From JAUXJB01 sp965226855 (GTDB taxonomy: Bacteria; Myxococcota_A; UBA9160; SZUA-336): DNA of 64,000 bases. Shown piece after piece: positions 34,934 to 43,379 of this stretch. The notes beneath the pieces are model-generated. The model was not told the origin of the DNA, made no database searches, and was given only the letters and a program-made list of their open reading frames with translations. A program made the position numbers and the translations under genes. Position 1 is the first letter of the stretch. The number at the start of each line of letters is the position of its first letter. The DNA lies in the NCBI GenBank assembly GCA_965226855.1, contig CBDDEE010000025.1:1-64000 (forward strand), given 5' to 3'.

Positions 34934-35602
34934 TCAGCGCGCGATCAGCAGCCGGATCCGATTGGCCGCCTTCTCGGAGTGGTCGGCAAGGTCACCGACC
35001 CACCCGATGATCTGGTACCAGAAGACCACAGTGACCGGTGCAAGCTTATCCTCGAGCTTGAAGAGCTCTCGCCGCAGCGAGCCTTCCAGCTCGTCACAGT
35101 TCTCTTCCAGAGCGCCGATATCCTCGATCATCCGCCCGACGTAGTCCGCCTCCCGACCTCGAAAGCCGGTCTCGATCAGCTCGTCCAGCTCATCGATGAC
35201 CGTCGCCACCTTCTCGCAGGCCAGCAGCACCTGGTGTGAGAGCTGGATCAAAATCGCCTTCATCGACTCGGGCACGGTCATGCCGCGCTCGACGAGCAAG
35301 CCGGCGACGTCTTGAGCGATGTCTGCGATGGAGTCCTGGAGGTCGAGGATCTCGAGCAGGTCACGACGGTCGACCGGCAGGAGCAGGCGACGCGGCAGGT
35401 GGGCGCGGAGATCGTTCTTCAGCTGGTCCGCCTGGCCTTCGAGCTCGTCGATGCGCCGCTCGAGACTGCTCACGCGCTCCATGTTGTCCTCGCAAAGTGC
35501 CTCGAAGAGCGGGGGAACCAGCCGGGCGCACTCGAGCACCACGTGCATGTGCTGCTGTAGAGGCTTGAACGGGGACTTCGCAAAGAGATCGAGAAACGCC
35601 AT
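34934..35602 (-). CDS. DUF47 (PhoU-like) Pit accessory protein
   Basis: 222 residues, all helical, TIGR00153/DUF47 family. Landmarks are LFAKSPFKPLQQHMHVV, LERRIDELEGQADQLKNDLR, LLPVDRRDLLEILDLQDSIADIA and the C-terminal GWVGDLADHSEKAANRIRLL. In many bacteria this gene lies directly beside a Pit-type phosphate transporter and affects its activity. Here pit lies on the other side of an inserted element; removing it would restore a pit-DUF47 spacing of about 14 bases. The ribosome site GGAGG (35611-35615) survives at the IS junction. Confidence 0.9.
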   Translation of the reverse strand: MAFLDLFAKSPFKPLQQHMHVVLECARLVPPLFEALCEDNMERVSSLERRIDELEGQADQLKNDLRAHLPRRLLLPVDRRDLLEILDLQDSIADIAQDVAGLLVERGMTVPESMKAILIQLSHQVLLACEKVATVIDELDELIETGFRGREADYVGRMIEDIGALEENCDELEGSLRRELFKLEDKLAPVTVVFWYQIIGWVGDLADHSEKAANRIRLLIAR

Positions 35603-35618
35603 CTCAAACGCCTCCTAG

Positions 35619-36889
35619 CAGGCTGCGGAGAAAGTGACTGGGTTGGGCGGGACGCCTCTGACGGGAGGCGTGCCGAGCAGGGAGAGGGATCGCCGTTCCC
35701 GGTACGAACCGGTTCGGTGTCGCACGGGTAGATCTTGCGGGATCATGAGCTATGTCGCCTCCAACAGGTTGCGGATACGGACCAGGTTGTAGGCCGCAGC
35801 AGTGAAGGTGAAGACCCAGCCGACCCGATCCGTGCCCCGGTGCCGGGTCTTGCGCATCAAGCCCACCGTCTTCATCCAGCCAAACACCTCCTCCACCCGT
35901 TTGCGGAAGCGCTGGCTCACCTCGTAGCCCGGGTGTCCTGTGGTCCTTCGATCGATCGCGCTTCGGCGGTTCGTCGTGTTCTGTGCCACGTGCGGGGTAA
36001 CGCTCCAGGCCCGAAGCGCCTGCACAAAGCTCTTGGCGTCGTAGCCCTTGTCTCCAGCCAGGGTGATCCGGCGAGCGCCCCCCAGACCCAGCACCATCTC
36101 GAGAGCCGCTTCGCGCTCCGCATACCCCGACGCCTGAGTGAGCTTCGCCGCCACCACCAGGCCGTTGCGGTTCTCCGTCACGACGTGTCCCTGATACGCG
36201 AGCCGCGCGCCCTGGCCCCTCATCCCCGCCAGTCGGGCGTCCGGATCCGTCCTCGACGCATGCGTCTGGTTGCTCCGCTTCTCGCCCCGGAAGTTGACCG
36301 TCGGGTTGCCCGGGTCGTCATCGTCCCTGCGCTTCTCGTCCTTGCGCACGAAGCTCTTCTGGCTCGCCCACGCCTCGATCAGCGTCCCGTCCACCGTGAA
36401 GTGCTCCGATGACACCAACCCCTCCGACTCCGCCTGCGCCAGCACCGCCTCGAAGAAATGCTGAGCGATCTCGCCCTTCAGCAGCCGTTCCCGATTCTTG
36501 GTGAACACCGTCGCGCTGAACACCTCATCGTCCAGCTCCAGGCCCACGAACCAGCGGTAGAGCAGGTTGTAGTCGATCTGCTCGATCAGCTGGCGCTCGC
36601 TCCGGATCGTGTACAGCACCTGCAACAGCAGCGCCCGCAACAGCTGCTCCGGCGGGACCGACGGTCGGCCGACCCCTTTGGCGTAGATACCATCGAAGCG
36701 TCGCGACAGCTGCTCCAGCGCCGCGTCCACCAGTCGCCGGATCGCTCGAAGCGGATGGTCCTCGGGAATCCGGGACTCCAGCGATACGTAGCTGAAGATC
36801 CCACCCTGAAGCGTCTGCGGTCCTCTCACATCTCCCCCTTGGGGCTTCCCTCAAAGGTACCCTTCGATGAGGAGTTTTTCAGCAGCCTG
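35619..36889 (-). mobile_element. IS5-family-like insertion sequence, copy 1 (1271 bp)
   Basis: Bounded by imperfect inverted repeats CAGGCTGCGGAGAAAG at the left and CAGGCTGCTGAAAAAC (read inward) at the right. Direct repeats CTAG at 35615-35618 and 36890-36893 match the 4-base YTAR target of the IS5 group. One transposase gene occupies most of the element; a short hairpin ACGCCTC-TGACGG-GAGGCGT sits in the left non-coding part (about 35662-35681). The same 1271-bp sequence recurs at 41514-42784. Confidence 0.95.
35750..36829 (-). CDS. IS5-type DDE transposase, copy 1
   Basis: 359 residues. The N-terminal DUF772-like domain has PLRAIRRLVDAALEQLS and LYTIRSERQLIEQIDYNLLYRWFVG. DDE residues are Asp in EHFTVDGTLIEAW, Asp in ITLAGDKGYDAKSF and Glu in RKRVEEVFGWMKTVGLMRKT (the Y-(2)-R-(3)-E-(6)-K region). 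The start is a GTG with GGGGGAGAT upstream. It appears intact, with no frameshift. Identical to the copy at 41645. Confidence 0.95.
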   Translation of the reverse strand: MRGPQTLQGGIFSYVSLESRIPEDHPLRAIRRLVDAALEQLSRRFDGIYAKGVGRPSVPPEQLLRALLLQVLYTIRSERQLIEQIDYNLLYRWFVGLELDDEVFSATVFTKNRERLLKGEIAQHFFEAVLAQAESEGLVSSEHFTVDGTLIEAWASQKSFVRKDEKRRDDDDPGNPTVNFRGEKRSNQTHASRTDPDARLAGMRGQGARLAYQGHVVTENRNGLVVAAKLTQASGYAEREAALEMVLGLGGARRITLAGDKGYDAKSFVQALRAWSVTPHVAQNTTNRRSAIDRRTTGHPGYEVSQRFRKRVEEVFGWMKTVGLMRKTRHRGTDRVGWVFTFTAAAYNLVRIRNLLEAT

Positions 36890-38131
36890 CTAGGCGAGAA
36901 GACCCCGGTAGAAGTAGTAGAAGAAGATCGCGAGTCCCGCGCCCACGGGTAGGGTCACAACCCAGGCCAGGACGATGGTCCCGATCACCCGAAAGTCGAG
37001 CGCGCCGATCCCGCGCGCGAGCCCCACCCCGAGAATGGCGCCGACCAGCGTGTGGGTCGTCGAGACGGGCAGACCGAAGCGACTGGCGATCACGATCGTG
37101 GTCGCGGCGGCAAACTCCGCCGCATAGCCTCGGGTCGGAGTAAGCTCGGTGATCCTCTCTCCGATCGTGATCATCACTCGGTAGCCGAGAGTCGCGAGCC
37201 CCAGCACGATGCCCGCGCCTCCGACCAGCAACAGCCAGCCCGGAACGGGCGACGCGGCCTCGACGAGGCCCCCCTGAGCCGTCTCGATCACCGCCGCCAT
37301 GGGGCCGATCGCGTTTGCCACGTCGTTTGAGCCGTGAGCGAAGGCCACGGCGCAGGCGCTCATCACCTGCAGCGAGCCGAACATGCGTTCGACCGTAGCA
37401 AAGTGAAAACTGCGATCGGCGTTCGGGTCGGGCTGGAGCCGGCGCAGCAGCAGGGCAGCCACGACTGCTCCCAGCACCCCGAGGGCCGCGGTAATACCGA
37501 GGGCATGCGACAGGCTGAAGTCGAGGTTCAGGTTCTTGAGCCCCTTGAACAGCGTCACCATGCCGATGACCGCGAGCACGGCAAAAACGTACAGCGGACC
37601 CCACCTCTGGAGCTGCCGTACAGGGTTTTCACGATCCAGGATCAACCAGCGCGTGACCGTGAAGATTACGAAGGCCAGAGAGCCGGACAGGAGCGGCGAG
37701 ACGAGCCAGGACGCCGTGATCCGGCCGAGCTTGCCCCACTCCACCGCGGACCAGCCCAGCGCCACCGTTCCGAACCCGGCAATGGCCCCGATGATGGAGT
37801 GCGTCGTGGACACGGGCCAGCCCAGGCGCGACGCAATGATGAGCCAGGTGCCCGCAGCGGTGAGGGCCGCGAGCATCCCGGCGATCAGGACGTCCGGGCG
37901 CTCTCCGACCACCGCGGGATCCAGGATTCCGCCTCGGATCGTCTTGGTGACGTGGCCACCGACGAGGTACGCACCGGCGAACTCAAACACTGCGGCAACG
38001 ACGATCGCCTGCCGGATGGTCAGCGCGCGCGAGCCGACGGACGTCCCCATGGCGTTCGCAACGTCGTTGGCGCCGATCGAGAACGCGGTGTACAGGCCGA
38101 GCCCGATCACCAAACCGATGACGAGGTCCAA
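36890..38131 (-). CDS. pit: Pit-type inorganic phosphate transporter
   Basis: PiT family (TC 2.A.20), 413 residues, about ten membrane helices. The two duplicated signatures are present: FSIGANDVANAMGTSVGSRA near the start and AFAHGSNDVANAIGPMAAV in the second half. Paired GWPVSTTHSIIGAIAGFG and GLPVSTTHTLVGAILGVG follow each. The start is a TTG at 38131 with a GAGGGGGAAGAG site. The TAG stop lies within the CTAG target duplication of the IS, so the gene is full length. It was almost certainly followed by DUF47 before the insertion. Confidence 0.95.
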   Translation of the reverse strand: MDLVIGLVIGLGLYTAFSIGANDVANAMGTSVGSRALTIRQAIVVAAVFEFAGAYLVGGHVTKTIRGGILDPAVVGERPDVLIAGMLAALTAAGTWLIIASRLGWPVSTTHSIIGAIAGFGTVALGWSAVEWGKLGRITASWLVSPLLSGSLAFVIFTVTRWLILDRENPVRQLQRWGPLYVFAVLAVIGMVTLFKGLKNLNLDFSLSHALGITAALGVLGAVVAALLLRRLQPDPNADRSFHFATVERMFGSLQVMSACAVAFAHGSNDVANAIGPMAAVIETAQGGLVEAASPVPGWLLLVGGAGIVLGLATLGYRVMITIGERITELTPTRGYAAEFAAATTIVIASRFGLPVSTTHTLVGAILGVGLARGIGALDFRVIGTIVLAWVVTLPVGAGLAIFFYYFYRGLLA

Positions 38132-38232
38132 CTCTTCCCCCTCCTGGCGAGCTGGGTGCCAACCTAGCCGATTGGCATGCGGGAGGGAAAGCTCGTTCCG
38201 CAGAGCCGACCTGCCTGAGCTACTGTCAGGGT

Positions 38233-39009
38233 ATGGGGGCGCTCGACTCGTTGGCCTCTCTGGTGCGCAGTATCGCCTGCTGGCCGCTACTCGTGGTCGC
38301 CATGCTGTACTACAGCACCATGGCAATCATCATGGCGTTGCGGGGCCGGAGCCCCGAGGACATTCATCGCGCCTATCTGGGCTTTGCACGCTTCTGCGTG
38401 CGTGCCGCGGACACGCGCCTGATCATCCACGGCGCCGAGCAGCTCGGGCCGGATGTAGCATATGTCGTGGTCTCCAACCACGAGAGCAACTGGGACTCGC
38501 AAATTCTCATCGCGGCGTTTCCGCAGCTCTGCACAAGGTTCGTTGCAAAGAAGCAGCTGATGCAGATTCCCGTCTTCGGCCACGCCCTTCGAGTCTCGGG
38601 CAACATCATGGTCGATAGAGATCGGCGCGCCACTGACCTGAAGCGGATCGAGGAGCAGATGAGCGTGCGCGCGCCCAACGTGTCGATCCTGTTCTTTGCC
38701 GAAGGCCGACGAACGCGCGACGGGTCCTTTCACGTCTTCAAGATGGGAGCCTTTGTCACGGCACTCACGCACCGGCTCCCGATTCTGCCGGTGGCCGTCG
38801 CGGGCTCGAGGCGGCTATGGCCACCCGGTGGGCTCAGGATTCGCCCCGGCCCCGTGGCGATCGAGGTGGGCGCTCCGATTGCGGTAGATGGGCTCGACTT
38901 CGCTGATCGCGCGGCGCTTCGCGACCAGACGCGCGAAGTAGTTGGCAAGCTGCGCGCGCGAGCGCGGCAGCGGCTGAGGGACATGGACGTCGACCCCGGG
39001 GGGGGGTGA
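38233..39009 (+). CDS. PlsC-type 1-acylglycerol-3-phosphate acyltransferase
   Basis: 258 residues. An N-terminal hydrophobic anchor (SIACWPLLVVAMLYYSTMAI) precedes the acyltransferase motifs: I VVSNHESNWDSQIL (NHxxxxD), III FFAEGRRTRDGSFHVFKMGA (usual FPEGTRS is altered), and IV ILPVAVAGSRRLWPPGG. KKQLMQIPVFGHALRVSG matches motif II. It is thought to acylate lysophosphatidate for membrane lipid synthesis; lysophospholipid or ornithine-lipid acylation are alternatives. The start follows pit divergently; its stop overlaps the next gene region. Confidence 0.88.
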   Translation: MGALDSLASLVRSIACWPLLVVAMLYYSTMAIIMALRGRSPEDIHRAYLGFARFCVRAADTRLIIHGAEQLGPDVAYVVVSNHESNWDSQILIAAFPQLCTRFVAKKQLMQIPVFGHALRVSGNIMVDRDRRATDLKRIEEQMSVRAPNVSILFFAEGRRTRDGSFHVFKMGAFVTALTHRLPILPVAVAGSRRLWPPGGLRIRPGPVAIEVGAPIAVDGLDFADRAALRDQTREVVGKLRARARQRLRDMDVDPGGG

Positions 39010-39029
39010 TTAGGGTAGAATCCGGCCCT

Positions 39030-39887
39030 ATGCAGCCCAGCACCCGTCGCGTTCCAGGCAAGGACGGCCTCGAGATCAATGTCCTCGAGTGGAGCACTAC
39101 AGGTACTCCGCTCGTCTTCGTGCACGGTTTCAGCAACGACGCACACGTCTGGGACGACATCGCACCGGCCCTCGCACCACACTACCGTGTGCTCTGCCTC
39201 GATCTGCGCGGGCACGGTGATTCCGGACGCGATCCCGACGCCGCATACGACCCGGAAAGCATGGCCGCCGACTTGGAGTGTGTCTTCGATTCCCTTGGCA
39301 TCGAACGGCTCGTGCTCGTCGGTCACTCGCTGGGCGGTCGAGTCTCGATGTTCTTCGCCGGACGCAACCTCGAGATGCTGGCAGGACTGGTGATCGTCGA
39401 CACCGGACCGGAGCATGACCCTCGCGGCACCGCGCGGATCAGCATGGACATCCAACAGAGCTCGCACAGCTATGACTCGATCCAGGAGTACGAAGGCGTG
39501 CTCGTACGTCAGTACCCTGTGACACCGCCGGAGGCCCTGTCTCGCCTGGCCAGGCAGTGGTTGCGCGAGCGGCCGGACGGGCGCTTCGAGCTGAAACTCG
39601 ATCCAAACCTGATGAAGGGCCTCGGCAGGGGCTCCGCGGAGGAGCAGCAGAAGCGCTCGCGTGAGGACACGCAGCGGTTGTGGGAGACGCTGAAGAAGCT
39701 GCCCTGCCCGACTCTGGTGGTGCGCGGCGCGGCTTCGGACATTCTGGATGCGGGCACCGCGGACAGGATGGTGGACGAGGCGATTCCGAACGGGAAGCTG
39801 GCGGTGATCGGACGGGCCGGGCATTCGGTGATGCTCGACAATCCCCCTGAGTTCGAGAAGGTGCTGTGCGAGTTCGTGCTCGGGTGA
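39030..39887 (+). CDS. Alpha/beta-fold hydrolase
   Basis: 285 residues. The nucleophile elbow is VLVGHSLGGRVSMFF, with LVFVHGFSNDAHVWDD as oxyanion region, LDLRGHGDSGRDPD after strand 4, and the His near the C-terminus in VIGRAGHSVMLDNPPEFE. The acid residue is probably in GAASDILDAGTA. The family includes haloperoxidases, esterases and epoxide hydrolases, so substrate is unknown. The ATG at 39030 is preferred; a GTG at 39006 overlapping the upstream stop is possible. Confidence 0.85.
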   Translation: MQPSTRRVPGKDGLEINVLEWSTTGTPLVFVHGFSNDAHVWDDIAPALAPHYRVLCLDLRGHGDSGRDPDAAYDPESMAADLECVFDSLGIERLVLVGHSLGGRVSMFFAGRNLEMLAGLVIVDTGPEHDPRGTARISMDIQQSSHSYDSIQEYEGVLVRQYPVTPPEALSRLARQWLRERPDGRFELKLDPNLMKGLGRGSAEEQQKRSREDTQRLWETLKKLPCPTLVVRGAASDILDAGTADRMVDEAIPNGKLAVIGRAGHSVMLDNPPEFEKVLCEFVLG

Positions 39888-39905
39888 ATCTTCCTAGGTA
39901 ATTCC

Positions 39906-40019
39906 GTCGGAGGCCGGGACGCTCCGCCTGGCGGACTCCGCTCCTTGCGTGTTCACGCGCCTCGCTCGGCTCGGGGACCGCTACCACAGTCCGCCAGGAG
40001 GAGCGTCCCGGCCTCCGAC
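39906..40019. repeat. Long near-perfect inverted repeat (2 x 32 bp)
   Basis: GTCGGAGGCCGGGACGCTCC... (39906-39937) is repeated in inverse orientation at 39988-40019 with a single mismatch over 32 bases. A 50-base loop separates the arms. It occupies the only gene-free stretch between the hydrolase (ends 39887) and the IS1182-type element (starts 40070). It could be a terminator-like hairpin, a small non-autonomous element (MITE) or a remnant. No run of T follows, which argues against a classic intrinsic terminator. Confidence 0.85.
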
Positions 40020-40069
40020 TTCCTGCCTAAACCGAGCGGCCAGCGCGATTCGCTCTTTAGTGTGGCTAG

Positions 40070-41509
40070 GAGAGTGACCCAAGATTCCCTTATTGGCTAA
40101 CTTGGGAGCGTGGGGGAAGAGGTCATGTTCAAGGCGTATGTGCCGCAGCAGGGCGAGCTGCTACCGGCGCACGTGGGGGAGGCTCTGGATCCATCGGATC
40201 CGGCGCTGTTCATCGACGATTTGGTGGAGTCGCTGGATCTGCGGCGGTTCGAGAAGCGGTATCGCCGGCGTGGAGAGCGAGCCTTCCCGCCTCGGATGCT
40301 GTTGAAGCTGTGGCTTCTGGGGGCGGTCGTGGGCGTGTACAGCGGGCGGGAGCTTGCGCGACGGCTGCACTACGACCTGCGGTTTCGCTACCTCGCGGCT
40401 GGGCTACGACCGAACTTCCGGACGATCAACCGATTCCGGGACCGTCACCACAAGGACTTCCGAGAGGTGTTCTTGCAGACGCTGAAGGTGGCGCAGGCGA
40501 TGGGGCTTGTGAAGCTCGGGCAGGTGGCGGTAGACGGCACGAAGATCCGGGCGAACACGTCGCGGTCCAAGGCGATGAGCCACGCGCGGATGCTGGAGGC
40601 GGAGGATCAGCTGAGCGACGAGATCGAGCAGATCGTGGCGCAGATGGACGAGCTCAACGCTGCGGAAGAGCAAGAGCACGGGGACGACGATGGCGGAGGT
40701 GGGCTTCCAGAAGAGCTACAGCTGCGCGAGCGACGACGGGAGCGGATCCGAGCGGCCCGGGAGCAGCTGGAGCGGGAGAAGGGGGAGAAGCTCGAAGCGA
40801 AGCACCAGAAGAGCTTCGCGGACCCCGAAGCGAACATGATGAAGACCGAGGGATCCTTGCAGTACTGCTACAACGCGCAGCTGGCGACGAGTGAGGACGG
40901 CCTGATCGTGGCGAACGAGCTGACAGAGAAGGCCAATGACTACGAGCAGTTGGAGCCCATGGTCGAGGCAATCGAGACGAACACGAGTCAGCGAGCGGAG
41001 ATTCTGCTGGCCGACAACGGGTACCTGAGCGAGTCGAACCTGAAGGCGTTGGAACGGCGGGGACAACAGGCGTTGATCGCGGTCCGCGGGCGGAAGTCGT
41101 CCCGCTGGCCCAAGGGAGCCCGGGCGCAGCGGATGCACCGGATCTTACGACTGCCCTGGGCCCAGCAACGCTACGCGCAGCGGAAGACCCAGGCGGAGCG
41201 GCCGTTTGCCGAGATCAAGGCACGACAGCGGTTTCGGCGCTTCATGCTGCGCGGCCAGGAGAAGGTGACGGGAGAGTGGGACCTGGTGTGCTCGGGCTTC
41301 AACGTGATGGCGCTCTGCCGAGCGCAGATGGCGTGATCGGGCGGGTGCGGACCCGTTTCGCGCACGTCAGGCCCTGGATCTGACGCATATCTGTGTAGAT
41401 CGACATCTACCGGCTACCTCGGACCCCCGTTGGCCCGTACATCGCTCCACGTCCAGTTGGGGGCCCTCGCTACAATCACCTCCGCCCACCCGAATCTTGG
41501 GTCACTCTC
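40070..41509 (+). mobile_element. IS1182-family-like insertion sequence (1440 bp)
   Basis: Perfect 18-base terminal inverted repeats, GAGAGTGACCCAAGATTC at the left and its complement at the right, flanked by CTAG at 40066-40069 and 41510-41513. One transposase gene. The right CTAG is also the left target duplication of the second IS5-type copy, so that element inserted later at this junction. Confidence 0.93.
40125..41336 (+). CDS. IS1182-type transposase
   Basis: About 403 residues: MFKAYVPQQGELLPAHVGEA, a DUF772-like N-terminal domain (PRMLLKLWLLGAVVGVYSGR, TINRFRDRHHKDFREVF), Asp in GQVAVDGTKIRANTSR, the long charged linker with DELNAAEEQEHGDDDGGGG, Asp in ILLADNGYLSESNLK, and Glu in QAERPFAEIKARQRFRRFML. 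All three DDE residues seem present. The ATG at 40125 was chosen; a GTG at 40110 in the same frame is an alternative. Nothing suggests it is inactive. Confidence 0.92.
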   Translation: MFKAYVPQQGELLPAHVGEALDPSDPALFIDDLVESLDLRRFEKRYRRRGERAFPPRMLLKLWLLGAVVGVYSGRELARRLHYDLRFRYLAAGLRPNFRTINRFRDRHHKDFREVFLQTLKVAQAMGLVKLGQVAVDGTKIRANTSRSKAMSHARMLEAEDQLSDEIEQIVAQMDELNAAEEQEHGDDDGGGGLPEELQLRERRRERIRAAREQLEREKGEKLEAKHQKSFADPEANMMKTEGSLQYCYNAQLATSEDGLIVANELTEKANDYEQLEPMVEAIETNTSQRAEILLADNGYLSESNLKALERRGQQALIAVRGRKSSRWPKGARAQRMHRILRLPWAQQRYAQRKTQAERPFAEIKARQRFRRFMLRGQEKVTGEWDLVCSGFNVMALCRAQMA

Positions 41510-41513
41510 CTAG

Positions 41514-42784
41514 CAGGCTGCGGAGAAAGTGACTGGGTTGGGCGGGACGCCTCTGACGGGAGGCGTGCCGAGCAGGGAGAGGGATCGCCGTTCCCGGTAC
41601 GAACCGGTTCGGTGTCGCACGGGTAGATCTTGCGGGATCATGAGCTATGTCGCCTCCAACAGGTTGCGGATACGGACCAGGTTGTAGGCCGCAGCAGTGA
41701 AGGTGAAGACCCAGCCGACCCGATCCGTGCCCCGGTGCCGGGTCTTGCGCATCAAGCCCACCGTCTTCATCCAGCCAAACACCTCCTCCACCCGTTTGCG
41801 GAAGCGCTGGCTCACCTCGTAGCCCGGGTGTCCTGTGGTCCTTCGATCGATCGCGCTTCGGCGGTTCGTCGTGTTCTGTGCCACGTGCGGGGTAACGCTC
41901 CAGGCCCGAAGCGCCTGCACAAAGCTCTTGGCGTCGTAGCCCTTGTCTCCAGCCAGGGTGATCCGGCGAGCGCCCCCCAGACCCAGCACCATCTCGAGAG
42001 CCGCTTCGCGCTCCGCATACCCCGACGCCTGAGTGAGCTTCGCCGCCACCACCAGGCCGTTGCGGTTCTCCGTCACGACGTGTCCCTGATACGCGAGCCG
42101 CGCGCCCTGGCCCCTCATCCCCGCCAGTCGGGCGTCCGGATCCGTCCTCGACGCATGCGTCTGGTTGCTCCGCTTCTCGCCCCGGAAGTTGACCGTCGGG
42201 TTGCCCGGGTCGTCATCGTCCCTGCGCTTCTCGTCCTTGCGCACGAAGCTCTTCTGGCTCGCCCACGCCTCGATCAGCGTCCCGTCCACCGTGAAGTGCT
42301 CCGATGACACCAACCCCTCCGACTCCGCCTGCGCCAGCACCGCCTCGAAGAAATGCTGAGCGATCTCGCCCTTCAGCAGCCGTTCCCGATTCTTGGTGAA
42401 CACCGTCGCGCTGAACACCTCATCGTCCAGCTCCAGGCCCACGAACCAGCGGTAGAGCAGGTTGTAGTCGATCTGCTCGATCAGCTGGCGCTCGCTCCGG
42501 ATCGTGTACAGCACCTGCAACAGCAGCGCCCGCAACAGCTGCTCCGGCGGGACCGACGGTCGGCCGACCCCTTTGGCGTAGATACCATCGAAGCGTCGCG
42601 ACAGCTGCTCCAGCGCCGCGTCCACCAGTCGCCGGATCGCTCGAAGCGGATGGTCCTCGGGAATCCGGGACTCCAGCGATACGTAGCTGAAGATCCCACC
42701 CTGAAGCGTCTGCGGTCCTCTCACATCTCCCCCTTGGGGCTTCCCTCAAAGGTACCCTTCGATGAGGAGTTTTTCAGCAGCCTG
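41514..42784 (-). mobile_element. IS5-family-like insertion sequence, copy 2 (1271 bp)
   Basis: Same length, ends and gene as the copy at 35619-36889; I see no difference between the two. Flanking direct repeats CTAG at 41510-41513 and 42785-42788. It abuts the IS1182-type element on the left and the stop codon of the AhpD-like gene on the right. Confidence 0.95.
41645..42724 (-). CDS. IS5-type DDE transposase, copy 2
   Basis: 359 residues, identical in translation to the transposase at 35750-36829, including the three DDE residues. The identity of the two elements implies recent transposition and leaves two long direct repeats that could recombine and remove everything between 36.9 and 42.8 kb. 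Confidence 0.95.
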   Translation of the reverse strand: MRGPQTLQGGIFSYVSLESRIPEDHPLRAIRRLVDAALEQLSRRFDGIYAKGVGRPSVPPEQLLRALLLQVLYTIRSERQLIEQIDYNLLYRWFVGLELDDEVFSATVFTKNRERLLKGEIAQHFFEAVLAQAESEGLVSSEHFTVDGTLIEAWASQKSFVRKDEKRRDDDDPGNPTVNFRGEKRSNQTHASRTDPDARLAGMRGQGARLAYQGHVVTENRNGLVVAAKLTQASGYAEREAALEMVLGLGGARRITLAGDKGYDAKSFVQALRAWSVTPHVAQNTTNRRSAIDRRTTGHPGYEVSQRFRKRVEEVFGWMKTVGLMRKTRHRGTDRVGWVFTFTAAAYNLVRIRNLLEAT

Positions 42785-43378
42785 CTAGGGGGCGGGGACT
42801 TCGGTGATGGGGTCGTCGATGTCGTCGTATTCCAGTCGGAGGGCTCGACTCATTGTTGCGTGGAGGGCATACGTGGAGATGACGTAGGTGAGTTCGAGGA
42901 TGGCTTCGTCGGAGAATCCAGTTTTGAGGGCGGCGAAGGTGGCGTCGGGGACCCGGCCTCCTGCGAGGACCAGGGCGTCGGCGTAGGCGAGGACGGCGCG
43001 TTCCAGCGGCGAGTAGTTCTGGGAGGTGGTCCAGGAGGGGATGTCGCGGATCTGGTCCTCGCTGATACCGGCGGTACGGGCGCCCTTGCAATGCTGGGAG
43101 TAGACGAACTTGCTGGCGCGGGCGAAGCCGGCGCGCAGGATTCCCAGCTCGCGGAGCTTCGGGTCGACGAGGCTACCTTCTCGGTTGTAAAGGGCGAATC
43201 CGGCGACGGCGTGGTTGAAGACTTCGGGGACCAGGGCAAAGACGGTCCACCAGTTGCCCGGTGTGCCGGTCGCGGTACCTGGCTCCTTCACTGGGTCTCG
43301 ATCCCCGAAGAGCTGGTCGTACATGCGACGCACCTCCGCGGTCGCCTCGGAGCGCGGTACCTGGCGCAGCCGCGGCAC
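42785..43378 (-). CDS. Carboxymuconolactone decarboxylase / AhpD-like family protein
   Basis: 197 residues. The CMD fold is recognisable from ALYNREGSLVDPKLRELGIL, FVYSQHCKGARTAGISEDQI and VLAYADALVLAGGRVPDATF. AhpD has a redox CxxC in this place; only one Cys is present here (QHCKGA), so a peroxiredoxin-reductase role is doubtful. The GTG at 43378 follows the LLM stop by one base (TGA-C-GTG), which implies coupling. The TAG stop lies inside the CTAG target of IS copy 2. The substrate is unknown. Confidence 0.82.
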   Translation of the reverse strand: MPRLRQVPRSEATAEVRRMYDQLFGDRDPVKEPGTATGTPGNWWTVFALVPEVFNHAVAGFALYNREGSLVDPKLRELGILRAGFARASKFVYSQHCKGARTAGISEDQIRDIPSWTTSQNYSPLERAVLAYADALVLAGGRVPDATFAALKTGFSDEAILELTYVISTYALHATMSRALRLEYDDIDDPITEVPAP

Positions 43379-43379
43379 G

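Noticed and set aside
35619..42784. Composite transposon formed by the two identical IS5-type copies
   Set aside because: Each copy can be explained as an independent insertion: copy 1 sits cleanly between pit and DUF47, and copy 2 at the junction of the IS1182-type element with the AhpD-like gene. Nothing between them looks like cargo.
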